Shown: positions 56,236 through 64,000 of the stretch, one piece after another
Layout: each line of letters opens with the position of its first letter
Position numbering within the stretch: position 1 is the first letter of the stretch
Assembly (NCBI RefSeq): GCF_021725675.1
Contig: NZ_JAKJPO010000018.1
Coordinates: 30,959-94,958, forward strand
Source of the DNA: Marilutibacter chinensis
GTDB lineage: Bacteria; Pseudomonadota; Gammaproteobacteria; Xanthomonadales; Xanthomonadaceae
Reading direction: 5' to 3'
DNA: 64,000 nucleotides
The notes under the pieces: model-generated
Told to the model about the DNA's origin: nothing
The model's input: only the letters and a program-made list of their open reading frames with translations
Database searches by the model: none
Translations under genes and position numbers: made by a program

Positions 56236-57756
56236 ATGCGCACCACCCGATTGATGCCCGCCGCCGTGGCGCTGGCGCTTGCGGCCGCAGGATGCCAGCC
56301 GGCGGCACCCGCGCCGGAGACGAGCGATGCGAGCGTCCACCGCTACGGCGAGATCGCATTCGACCCCTGCGTGCTCGGGGGCGAACGCGGGATGCCCACG
56401 CTGGAAGCGCAATGCGGCAGTTTCGAGGTCGCCGAGAACCCGGCCGCGTCCGAAGGCCGCCGGATCGCGCTGGACATCGCCTGGCTGCCGGCCACCGGCA
56501 AGGGCGGCGGAACGGAAGACCCGGTGTTCTTCCTCGCCGGCGGGCCGGGCCAGGCCGCGACGGAGGTCGCGCCGGTGGTCGACATGGCGCTGAAGGACGT
56601 GCGCAAGCAGCGCGATGTCATCCTCGTCGACCAGCGCGGCACCGGCGGCTCCAATCCGCTGGACTGCCGCGATGCCGACGGCGAACCGCTGCAGATCGAC
56701 CCCGCCGACACCGTCGACGCCGCCGCGGCCGAAGCCTATTTCGCACAGTGCCTGCGCTCGCTCGAGGGACGTGCCGATCCGCGCTTCTACACCACCGCGC
56801 ATGCGGTCGCCGACCTCGACACGGTGCGCCAGGCGCTGGGCGTGGAACGGATCAACCTGGTCGGCGGCTCCTACGGCACGCGCGTGGCGCAGCAGTACGC
56901 GATGCGCCATCCGCAGCACACCCGCAGCGTGGTGCTCGACGGCGTCGCCCCGAACCGGCTGGTGATCGGCGGAGAGTTCGCGCGCATGCTCGACCGCGCG
57001 CTCGACCGCCAGTCCGCGCAGTGCGCGGCGCAGCCTGCATGCAAGGCTCGCTTCGGCGACGACCTGGTCGGCCGCATCCGCGCGCTGGAGACGACGCTGC
57101 GCGCCGCGCCGGTGGAGGTCGCCTATCACCACCCGACCACGTTCGCGGCGGATTCCGGCACCCTGGGCGCGGACACCGTCGTGGGCCTGGTCCACGGCGT
57201 GTCCTACGTCCCGCAGCTCAGTGCGCTGCTGCCGCTGGTGGTCGACGAGGCCGTGGACGGCCGCTACCAGCCGCTGATGTCGCTGGCACAGCTGTGGTCC
57301 GGACAGATGGAAGGCATGATGAACCTCGGCATGCAGCGCTCGGTGGTCTGTGCCGAGGACGCGCCCCGCTACACCCCCGACCCGGCCGACGCCGGCACCC
57401 TGATGGGGGCGGAAGCGGGCCCGCGCTTCTTCAGCGGTTGCGACAGCTGGCCGACCGGCGAGGTCGCCGAGGACTTCACCCGTCCCTATGGCGGCGACAC
57501 CCCGACCCTGCTGCTGTCGGGCGAGCTGGATCCGGTCACCCCGCCCGAGTACGGCGAGGAAGTCGCCAAGGACCTGTCCAATGCGCGCCACTTCACCCTC
57601 AAGGGCCAGGGTCACGGGGTGATGGGGATCGGCTGCATGCCCCGGCTGATCGCGCAGTTCGTCGAATCGACCGATCCCGCTGCGCTCGACGCCAGCTGCC
57701 TGGACAGCCTCGACTACATCCCGCCGTTCACCTCCTACAACGGCTGGGCGCCCTGA
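56236..57756 (+). CDS. Exported alpha/beta hydrolase, tripeptidyl/prolyl aminopeptidase type
   Basis: 506 aa lipoprotein (lipobox ALAAAGC, Cys20). Alpha/beta-hydrolase fold with oxyanion loop FFLAGGPGQAA, VDQRGTGGSNPLDC, nucleophile S212 in VGGSYGTRVA, acidic residue in SGELDPVTPPEYG and His in GQGHGVMG; the C-terminal LDSLDYIPPF resembles the TAP-like domain of SlpD/E peptidases. Likely removes N-terminal residues from peptides in the periplasm. 53 nt upstream of the ABC ATPase gene, possibly one transcript. Confidence 0.88.
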   Translation: MRTTRLMPAAVALALAAAGCQPAAPAPETSDASVHRYGEIAFDPCVLGGERGMPTLEAQCGSFEVAENPAASEGRRIALDIAWLPATGKGGGTEDPVFFLAGGPGQAATEVAPVVDMALKDVRKQRDVILVDQRGTGGSNPLDCRDADGEPLQIDPADTVDAAAAEAYFAQCLRSLEGRADPRFYTTAHAVADLDTVRQALGVERINLVGGSYGTRVAQQYAMRHPQHTRSVVLDGVAPNRLVIGGEFARMLDRALDRQSAQCAAQPACKARFGDDLVGRIRALETTLRAAPVEVAYHHPTTFAADSGTLGADTVVGLVHGVSYVPQLSALLPLVVDEAVDGRYQPLMSLAQLWSGQMEGMMNLGMQRSVVCAEDAPRYTPDPADAGTLMGAEAGPRFFSGCDSWPTGEVAEDFTRPYGGDTPTLLLSGELDPVTPPEYGEEVAKDLSNARHFTLKGQGHGVMGIGCMPRLIAQFVESTDPAALDASCLDSLDYIPPFTSYNGWAP

Positions 57757-57809
57757 GCGCGACGCCCGACGGCGGACGCGACGGCTCTCCCGGCACCACG
57801 GATCCATAC

Positions 57810-58552
<743 letters not shown>

Positions 58553-58556
<4 letters not shown>

Positions 58557-59752
58557 GCACGGTCAAGGCGCCCGGATTCTTCGCCACCCTGCTGTCGGTG
58601 ATGCGCAAGGAACTGCGCGACATCGCCCGCGACCGCCGCACCCTCGCGCTGACCCTGCTGCTGGGGCCGCTGCTGTACCCAGCGATGCTGCTGGGCATGG
58701 GTTACCTGGCCGAACAGCGCGCGCGCACCCAGCTGGAGAAGGAGCTGGAGCTGCCGGTGGTCGGTGCCGAGCACGCGCCCAACCTGATCAAGTTCCTGGC
58801 AAGCCAGAGCATCAAGGCGGTGCCGGCGCCCGACGACCTGGAGGCGGCGATCGTCCGCCAGGACCACGACGTCGCCCTCGTCATCGGCGAGGACTACCGC
58901 GAGGACTGGGTGCAGGGCCGCTCGGCGTCGATCGAGATCCTCGCCGACAGCACACGTCGCAATGCCGAGATCCCGATCGCACGGGTGCGCGGCGTGCTCG
59001 ACCGCTACCGCAGCCAGGTCGGCGCATTGCGGCTGATGGTGCGCGGCGTCGACCCGGCGGTGGCGCAACCGATCGCGGTCGGCACCCGCGACCTCGCCAG
59101 CGCACAGGCCAAGCGCGGGCAACTGCTGTCGGTGCTGCTGCCGTACCTGCTGATCCTCAGCTCGTTCCTCGGCGGCGCCTACCTGATCATCGACGCCACC
59201 GCCGGCGAACGCGAACGGCAGTCGCTGGAACCGCTGCTGGCCACGCCGGCCCCGCGCGGCGGCATCGTCAGCGGCAAGATCGCCGCCGCCTGCGCGCTCG
59301 GCCTGGTGTCGCTGCTGCTGACCCTGCTCGCGTTCAAGGGCACCGCGCTGATCGCGACCGACGTGGCCAAGATGCTCGACGTCAGCTTCGTCGCGATCGC
59401 CAAGATGCTGTTCATCCTGCTGCCGATGCTGCTGATCGGCACCTCGCTGCTGACCTTCCTCGCCGCCTCGGCCAAGAGCATGAAGGAGGCGCAGAGCCAT
59501 ACCGTCTGGCTGATGCTGCTGCCGATGGTGCCGACCTTCGTGTTGATGGTGAACCCGATCAAGTCGCAGCTGTGGCAGTACGTGGTGCCGTTCCTGGCCC
59601 AGAACCAGCTGCTGCTGAAGGTGATCCGTGCCGAGCCGATCAGCACCCAGGTGTGGGCGGTGTACCTTGCCGCGGGCCTCGGTCTGGCCGCGCTGCTGTG
59701 GTTCGCCGCCGTGCACCGCTACCGCCAGGAGCGGCTGGCGATCGCCGGCTGA
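58553..59752 (+). CDS. natB: ABC transporter permease, NatB-like
   Basis: 399 aa. N-terminal TM (LALTLLLGPLLYPAMLLGMGYL), a large extracytoplasmic domain (about 60-190) and five C-terminal TMs starting LLPYLLILSSFLGGAYLIIDATAGERERQSLEPLLATP, a NatB/ABC-2 hallmark. With NatA it forms an exporter, in Bacillus for Na+; substrate here not shown. Confidence 0.87.
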
Positions 59753-59774
59753 GCAAGGCATCACCGCGACACGG

Positions 59775-59800
59775 ACGGGCCCGGCCGATGTCGGGCCCGT
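59775..59800 (+). terminator. Terminator-like hairpin after natB
   Basis: ACGGGCCCG (59775-59783) / CGGGCCCGT (59792-59800), perfect 9-bp arms with an 8-nt loop, 22 nt after the natB stop. No T-run follows. Confidence 0.5.
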
Positions 59801-59817
59801 CTGCGTCCGGGGCGGGA

Positions 59818-59948
59818 ATCGCGGCTTACGCCGCTCCTACGAAATCCCGGGGCATGCGCTCGCGACGGGTGCCGCCTCTCCTACGAAATCCCGGGGCATG
59901 CGCTCGCGGTGAGCGTCGCCTCTTCGCAAGAGCGGCGTAAGCCGCGAT
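59818..59948. repeat. REP-like inverted repeat pair enclosing two direct repeats
   Basis: ATCGCGGCTTACGCCGCTC at 59818-59836 and its exact reverse complement at 59930-59948 (19 bp). Between them a 31-bp sequence occurs twice, at 59834-59864 and 59878-59908, separated by 13 nt. The arm sequence is of the type known as REP elements in Xanthomonas, Stenotrophomonas and Pseudomonas. Confidence 0.8.
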
Positions 59949-60062
59949 GGTTTCCCGGAACGCGAGCTCGTGCGCATGCATGAAGGCCGATGCACGGAGC
60001 ATCGGCCTTCTCAGGGCTCCGCGCTCGATCCGGTTACCGGGCGGGCTCCGGTCTTGGTGGGC

Positions 60063-60124
60063 GGCTTCTGGACATGCCCGATGCCGTCCTTGGCGTCACA
60101 ACATCGGCTTCGGGTCGTCCGGCC
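60063..60124. repeat. 62-bp imperfect repeat, copy 1
   Basis: Matches 60191-60252 over its full length, with the last 20 bases (ending GGGTCGTCCGGCC) identical. Both copies end just before a short GC-rich palindrome. Function unknown. Confidence 0.7.
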
Positions 60125-60190
60125 TGATTGGCCGGCCCGTCGCAGCGGGATGAGCGCTCACCCGCGGCGCGAGGAAGTGTCTCGGTGCAC

Positions 60191-60252
60191 GGCTTTTGAA
60201 GATGATCGATGCCATCCATGGCGTCATATCGTCGGCTTCGGGTCGTCCGGCC
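60191..60252. repeat. 62-bp imperfect repeat, copy 2
   Basis: Second copy of the 60063-60124 sequence, 128 bp further on in the same orientation. It runs into the hairpin next to the TonB-like gene. Confidence 0.7.
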
Positions 60253-60255
60253 CCG

Positions 60256-60274
60256 CGCGGGCCAGCGGCCCGCG
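60256..60274 (-). terminator. GC-rich hairpin after the TonB-domain gene
   Basis: CGCGGGCC (60256-60263) / GGCCCGCG (60267-60274) with loop AGC, 11 nt past the stop of the leftward gene. No T-run; tentative terminator. Confidence 0.4.
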
Positions 60275-60285
60275 GGTGCGGGGGC

Positions 60286-61314
60286 TCACCCCCCCGGGTT
60301 GAAGCCGATGGTGCGGCGGGTGGTCACTTCATTGGCGAGCGGCTGGAAGCGCCAGCTGCGGACCGCGGCGACCGCTTCGCGATCGAACACGCGCGGCGGG
60401 TTGGAGCGCACCACGCGGGCACTGGTCACCGAGCCGTCGGTGCCGACGGTGAACTCGATCTGCACCTCGCCCGAAGTGCCGGCGCGCAGCGCTTCCGGCG
60501 GGAAGCGCGGGGCCGGGGTCGACAGCGGGCGCAGGTCCGCGGCGGTCGCCCGGACCGGCTCGGCGGCGCGCTGCTCGGCGGCACGGCGTTCGGCGGCGCG
60601 GCGCTCGGCGGCCTGCTGCTCGGCGGCGATCCGGTCGGCCTCGGCCTGCTCGGCACGCTGGCGCTCGGCTTCCTGTTCGGCGGCGAGCTGGCGCGCGGCC
60701 TCCTGCTGCTGGCGCTGCTGATCGGCCAGGCGCTGGCGCTCCAGCTCTTCCTGGCGGCGGGCCTGCTCCTCGGCGGTGACCTTCTCCTGCTCGGCGCGCT
60801 GGGCGGCCGCGGCCTGCTGGGTGCCGATGCTGCTCTTCAGGCGCGCCAGCGCCGGATGCTGGGCATCGGCCCTTTCCAGAAGCGCCGCCAGGCGTTGCGC
60901 CTCGCTGAAGTCCTCACGCTGCACACTCTGCTCGATCGCGATCACGGTCATCGGCAGCAGATCGGTCAGCGCGCTGGACACCGCGGCGTCGGCCGGCGCC
61001 TTCTCGCGCAGGGCCAGGTAGTACTCGACCGCGTTGTCCTCGGCCGGCGCGTACAGGCGGTTCTCGGCATAGGCGTTGCGCGCGGCCTCGCGCAGCTCGT
61101 CGGCGCTGAGGGCGTTGACCTTGTCCGAAACCGCGGTTTCAGCGGTGACCGCCGGCTCGGCAGGAGCCTCGGCCGTCGCTGCGGGCGCGGGCGCGGTGGG
61201 TGTCGGCTCGTCCTTGCCGCAGGCGGCGAGGGCCAGAGCGAGCGCGACCAGCAGCACGGTGCGGCCGACCCCGCGCTGCGAACGCGCCTGATCATGGATA
61301 CGGTGTGACGTCAT
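60286..61314 (-). CDS. Lipoprotein with coiled coil and TonB C-terminal domain
   Basis: 342 aa. Lipobox LALALAAC (near Cys32) instead of the usual TonB membrane anchor, a Pro/Ala linker, a helical domain of about 100 residues (NALSADELREAARNAYAENRLYAPAEDNAVEYYLALREKAPADA), an Ala/Glu/Gln/Arg-rich coiled coil (about 165-250) and a TonB domain at the end (PRFPPEALRAGTSGEVQIEFTVGTDGSVTSARVVRSNPPRVFDREAVAAVRSWRFQP). ATG at 61314 preceded by GGGGAGAG. Without a cytoplasmic N-terminus it probably does not contact ExbB/D, so energy transduction is doubtful. Confidence 0.8.
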   Translation of the reverse strand: MTSHRIHDQARSQRGVGRTVLLVALALALAACGKDEPTPTAPAPAATAEAPAEPAVTAETAVSDKVNALSADELREAARNAYAENRLYAPAEDNAVEYYLALREKAPADAAVSSALTDLLPMTVIAIEQSVQREDFSEAQRLAALLERADAQHPALARLKSSIGTQQAAAAQRAEQEKVTAEEQARRQEELERQRLADQQRQQQEAARQLAAEQEAERQRAEQAEADRIAAEQQAAERRAAERRAAEQRAAEPVRATAADLRPLSTPAPRFPPEALRAGTSGEVQIEFTVGTDGSVTSARVVRSNPPRVFDREAVAAVRSWRFQPLANEVTTRRTIGFNPGG

Positions 61315-61526
61315 TGCTGAAACTCTCCCCTGATTTGCTCGTGTGCGAGCCGCGCTCTTCATCGCCTCTTCACGGGGGCTTTGTCAAGCGCGTCCGCCTG
61401 CCGGGGCCATGATACGCCGCACGGCTCCCATGGACCGGAGGACCGGCCCTCGCCGCGGCGATTCCATGCCGAAAAGCTGAACAGGCCGACTGCGATCGCC
61501 GGGGCCGCCGGACGGCCATCCGTCGC

Positions 61527-62891
61527 CTACTTGCCGATGCAGAAGCTGGAGAAGATGTGGCCGAGCAGGTCGTCGGCATGGACCCGGCCGGTGATCTCGC
61601 CGAGCCGGTCGTGGGCCTGCCGCAGCGCCTCCGCGGCCAGTTCCAGCACTTCGTGATCGAGCTGCAGCCGGGCCTCGCCCAGCTCGGCGGCGGTCGCCTG
61701 CAGCGCCTCGACGTGGCGCGTGCGGGCGGTGAACGCACCCGCCTCGCCAGCACCGGCATAGCGCCGTGCCCGCTCGCCCAGCGCGGCGTGCAGCGCGGCC
61801 AGGCCGGCGCCGGTGTGCGCCGACACCCGCAGCGCGACCGCGTCGCCTAGGGTCGCGTCGGTGGTTTCGCTGGCGGGCGTGCCGAGCAGGTCGATCTTGT
61901 TGTGGACCCACAGGTGCTGCGGGACTTCGGCGATCGCATCGGCGACCGCGCGGCGGCCGGCCGCCGGGTCGCACGCGTCGAGCACGACGATCGCCAGGTC
62001 GGCGCGGCCCAGCTCGGCACCGGCGCGGCGCATGCCCTCGCGCTCGATCGCGTCGCCGCCCTCGCGCAGGCCGGCGGTATCGACCAGGGTCATCTCCACG
62101 CCATCGACCCGCAGGGTCTCGTGCAGCAGGTCGCGGGTGGTGCCGGCGATCTCGGTGACGATCGCCCGCTCGCTGCCGGCCAGCGCGTTGAGCAGCGAGC
62201 TCTTGCCGGCGTTGGGCGGGCCGACGATCACCGCGTGCAGGCCGTCGCGCAGGCGGCGGCCGCGCTCGGCGGCCTGCAGCAGGGCGTCGAGGTCGTCCGC
62301 GATCCGCGCCAGCTTCGCCTTCAGCGCGCCGCCGCCGAGGGTGTCGATCGGCTCGTCGACGAAGTCGATCGCCGCCTCCACGTGCACCCGCACCGCCAGC
62401 AGATCGGCAGCCAGCGCCTCGACCCGGCGCGAGAACTCGCCGTCCAGCGCGCGACGGGCCGCCCGCGCGGCCTGCAGGTCGGCGGCGGCGATCAGGTCGG
62501 CGATCGCCTCGGCCTGGGCCAGGTCGACGCGGCCCTCCAGGAACGCACGCTCGCTGAACTCCCCCGCCCGCGCCCGCCGCGCGCCGAGCGCGACGCAGGC
62601 GGCGACCAGCGCCTGCAGCACCGCCGGACTGCCGTGCGCCTGCAGCTCGACCACGTCCTCGCCGGTGAAGCTCGCAGGCGCGGCGAAATACAAAGCGATG
62701 CCGTCGTCCAGCACCTCGCCGGCACCGTCGTGGAAGCGTGCGTGATGCGCATGCCGCACCCGCAGCCCGCGCCGGCACAGCGCCTCGCCGATCGCCCGCG
62801 CCCGCGGCCCCGACAAGCGCACGATCCCGACCCCGCCGGGACCTGCGGCGGTGGCGATCGCGGCGATGGTGTCGCGGTGGGCGGTGGTCAT
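61527..62891 (-). CDS. mnmE: tRNA uridine-5-carboxymethylaminomethyl modification GTPase MnmE
   Basis: 454 aa. N-terminal folate-binding domain ([23 protein letters not shown]), helical domain, and inserted G domain: G1 [16 protein letters not shown] (G2), DTAG (G3), NKID (G4); ends with the conserved FCIGK whose Cys is essential. With MnmG it modifies wobble U34 of several tRNAs. The ATG at 62891 gives the family length. In related genomes mnmE follows yidC; here the upstream DNA is an integron cassette and an IS. Confidence 0.97.
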   Translation of the reverse strand: MTTAHRDTIAAIATAAGPGGVGIVRLSGPRARAIGEALCRRGLRVRHAHHARFHDGAGEVLDDGIALYFAAPASFTGEDVVELQAHGSPAVLQALVAACVALGARRARAGEFSERAFLEGRVDLAQAEAIADLIAAADLQAARAARRALDGEFSRRVEALAADLLAVRVHVEAAIDFVDEPIDTLGGGALKAKLARIADDLDALLQAAERGRRLRDGLHAVIVGPPNAGKSSLLNALAGSERAIVTEIAGTTRDLLHETLRVDGVEMTLVDTAGLREGGDAIEREGMRRAGAELGRADLAIVVLDACDPAAGRRAVADAIAEVPQHLWVHNKIDLLGTPASETTDATLGDAVALRVSAHTGAGLAALHAALGERARRYAGAGEAGAFTARTRHVEALQATAAELGEARLQLDHEVLELAAEALRQAHDRLGEITGRVHADDLLGHIFSSFCIGK

Positions 62892-63399
62892 GCGGATATG
62901 GTCGCATGCAGGGGTGGGGCCCGGCCTGATCGCCGGGCTGCTGGGGCTGTTGGGAACGTCGTTCGGCATGGCATGCGGGAGCAGACACAGCGGGTGAGCT
63001 TGGGAAGGAGCCAGGTCCGCCGCCTGCGGAATGTCGGTAGCGCCAATCCGTGCCGGGTGGCCGAACGCAAGCCATCGCAACCCGACACCTTCATGCCCCG
63101 CCGCCCCGCCAGTGGCGATGCGCCTTGCCCCGCTCGAGTGGCCCCGCCCCAAAAAGCTGCTTCTGCCGGGATTACCGTCCGGATAGCACCTCATTTTCGG
63201 GCTGATACTTCATGGCAGCCCGAATCCGGGGCATCCGACGGCGTGATGACCGGTCCAGCATCCCGGCCGCCACGAGAAAGTCATTGATCCTTCCCGGGAA
63301 CTTTCCGATTGACGCGCTTCAACAGCCAGTCAAGAATCGGATATCACCCCGTTTTGGGGGTCTACTAGTAAGTTAGGCCGCTATCAGGAGTTATCGCAA
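62892..63399. other. Gene-free region between mnmE and the integron cassette
   Basis: 508 bp. The mnmE-proximal 240 bp keep high GC; from about 63130 the GC content falls. No integrase, yidC or other reading frame is recognisable. ACCCC-gttttg-GGGGT at 63346-63361 is a small hairpin just before the cassette boundary GTTAGGC (63372-63378). Confidence 0.6.
63372..63378 (+). other. Integron core site GTTAGGC at the 5' cassette boundary
   Basis: AAGTTAGGC fits the GTTRRRY core where attI or a previous attC joins a cassette; integrase cuts between G and TT. It stands 22 bp upstream of the cassette ATG, typical cassette spacing. No RYYYAAC partner was found upstream, so it looks more like an attI-type or remnant junction than a full attC. 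Confidence 0.65.
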
Positions 63400-63675
63400 A
63401 TGGAAAGAGCACAAGCTGACGCAGCCGCTCAAGCCGTCTTGGAACCGCACCTTCGCGCGCAAGAAGCAAGGAACGAGGAGATTCGTGCCAACCGTGCTGC
63501 GGAGGATGCGCTTATTGCCCGCAAACGTCGGATTGCATGGTTCGTTCTTGCTGGGTCCGGTGTCGGCGCTGTCATCGCCCACTTCAGTGGGTTCCGCTTC
63601 TCCCTTGGCATCATTTGGGGCGGTCTGGCGGGTTCTGCAATCGGCTGGCTGGCCACGCGTCGGGCAGCGGCCTAA
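63400..63675 (+). CDS. Integron cassette protein, small membrane protein of unknown function
   Basis: 91 aa. Charged N-terminal helix (RAQADAAAQAVLEPHLRAQEARNEEIRANRAAEDALIARKR) followed by two membrane segments (IAWFVLAGSGVGAVIAHF, LGIIWGGLAGSAIGWLAT), ending RRAAA. AGGAG lies 9 nt upstream of the ATG. Base composition is lower in GC than the neighbouring chromosome. The stop codon falls inside the attC GCCTAAC, as in many cassettes. It resembles no family I know; the plan recalls small inner-membrane proteins with a coiled-coil cytoplasmic part. Confidence 0.75.
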   Translation: MERAQADAAAQAVLEPHLRAQEARNEEIRANRAAEDALIARKRRIAWFVLAGSGVGAVIAHFSGFRFSLGIIWGGLAGSAIGWLATRRAAA

Positions 63676-63720
63676 CAATTCATTCAAGCCGAAGCCGCTT
63701 CGCGGCTCGGCTTAATTCAG
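63670..63720 (+). other. attC recombination site, 3' core missing
   Basis: Starts with the inverse core GCCTAAC (63670-63676), then AATTCATTC and a stem AAGCCGAAGCCGC / GCGGCTCGGCTT around a small loop with one unpaired extra A, the extrahelical base expected of attC. The right side should continue after CTTAATTCAG with GCGTTAGGC; instead the sequence turns to CAACTGTCTT and leads into IS110-type coding sequence. The site is therefore interrupted at about 63720. Confidence 0.8.
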
Positions 63721-64000
63721 CAACTGTCTTGTGAGCCTAGCTGTCAGGCAGTTAAGGCCCCTTCCGCACGCAGCTCGTCACGCCGTCTGGCATTGACGAT
63801 GCCCAGCAGCTTGCGCATGCAGGCGACCAGCGCGACCTTGCCCAGTTTTCCGCGGGCCCGCAGTTGCTGATAGTGCGCTTTCATCAGCGGATCCCAGCGT
63901 ACGGCCGAGAGCGTGGCCATGTAGAGCGCCACCCGCATCGGGGCTCGTCCGCCACGAACGCGGCGCTTGCCTTGGCTTTGCCCGCTGTCGCGATTCATCG
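63721..64000 (-). mobile_element. IS110/IS1111-type insertion sequence end, partial
   Basis: Begins where the attC is broken and continues off the right edge, carrying the 3' end of an IS110-family transposase pointing toward the attC. IS1111-attC elements are a known subgroup that inserts site-specifically in attC. The exact border and the subterminal inverted repeats cannot be fixed from one end. Confidence 0.7.
63744..64000 (-). CDS. IS110 family transposase, C-terminal part only (partial at right edge)
   Basis: 85 codons visible, frame open at 64000. NRDSGQSQGKRRVRGGRAP, MRVALYMATLSAVRWDP and GKVALVACMRKLLGIVNARR are the conserved end of the IS110/IS116/IS902 (IS1111 group) transposase, a DEDD-type recombinase with a C-terminal HhH/Transposase_20 domain. 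The Met at 63998 is internal, not a start. Stop at 63744, 24 nt from the attC break. Confidence 0.9.
   Translation of the reverse strand, partial: MNRDSGQSQGKRRVRGGRAPMRVALYMATLSAVRWDPLMKAHYQQLRARGKLGKVALVACMRKLLGIVNARRRDELRAEGALTA

Larger units (their letters stand above)
59753..60285. other. Repeat-rich gene-free region between natB and the TonB-like gene
   Basis: 533 bp without a supported gene. In order it holds a terminator-like hairpin (59775-59800), a REP-type 19-bp inverted repeat enclosing two 31-bp direct repeats (59818-59948), two copies of a 62-bp imperfect repeat (60063-60124, 60191-60252) and a GC-rich hairpin (60256-60274). Small ORFs here lie within repeats and look spurious. 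Confidence 0.7.

Noticed and set aside
59834..59908. Two exact 31-bp repeats considered as a CRISPR mini-array
   Set aside because: The 13-nt gap is too short for a spacer and both copies are enclosed by a REP-type inverted repeat; no leader.
62892..63371. Integron integrase (intI) remnant upstream of the cassette
   Set aside because: None of the frames shows tyrosine-recombinase motifs; only the cassette boundary itself is supported.

Overview
The window is very GC-rich chromosomal DNA. Gene content and style (monomeric NADP-isocitrate dehydrogenase, a Tad pilus locus, HrpB, MnmE beside a TonB-like gene, 'GCGGCTTACGCCGC' REP elements) point to a gammaproteobacterium of the Xanthomonadaceae/Lysobacteraceae (Luteimonas/Lysobacter-like). 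This is inferred from protein resemblance; no rRNA or marker comparison could be run. The mnmE gene suggests the right end lies near the rpmH-rnpA-yidC-mnmE region that usually flanks the origin.

Layout. 1-7.7 kb: a leftward type I-F CRISPR-cas operon (cas1, cas2-3, csy1, csy2 and the first 285 codons of csy3); csy4/cas6f and any array lie off the left edge. 8-25 kb: housekeeping and envelope genes, including icd, a DUF4344 metallopeptidase, and a lipid A module (eptA plus a PAP2 phosphatase) divergent from an OmpR-type two-component system. A direct repeat TTCCGAC-N4-TTCCGAC sits in the shared promoter. Then come an M20 peptidase/GST/microprotein operon, an Lrp regulator, a diaminopropionate ammonia-lyase-like PLP enzyme, a second copy of the same microprotein family, a LysR regulator, an exported methyltransferase-like lipoprotein, RluE and a response-regulator/kinase hybrid. 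25-35 kb: a PKHD dioxygenase, hrpB with a sulfotransferase-like gene, two tandem paralogous exported proteins, TatD, and a fused MFS/spermidine-synthase protein.

35.5-51.7 kb: a long leftward Tad (Flp pilus) locus. It has a major pilin, TadG-like and TadE-like pseudopilins, a second Flp-like prepilin, CpaB/RcpC, the CpaC/RcpA secretin, TadA carrying an N-terminal FHA domain, TadB, TadC, a DUF192 protein, a TPR lipoprotein (TadD) and several exported proteins of unknown function. Two paralogous OmpA-type lipoproteins bracket it. No TadZ, CpaD or prepilin peptidase gene is visible.

52-63 kb: two ABC-2 exporters, ferredoxin-NADP reductase coupled to an M50-type membrane protease, a secreted alpha/beta hydrolase, a repeat-rich intergenic stretch with REP-like palindromes, a TonB-domain lipoprotein and mnmE. 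63.37-64 kb: a lone integron gene cassette (GTTAGGC start, small membrane protein, attC). Its attC is cut short by the end of an IS110/IS1111-type element that runs off the right edge, the arrangement expected of an attC-targeting IS. I consider this the most interesting structure in the window.

Long ORFs antisense to icd, hrpB, the fused MFS gene and the Tad genes are high-GC shadows and are not annotated.
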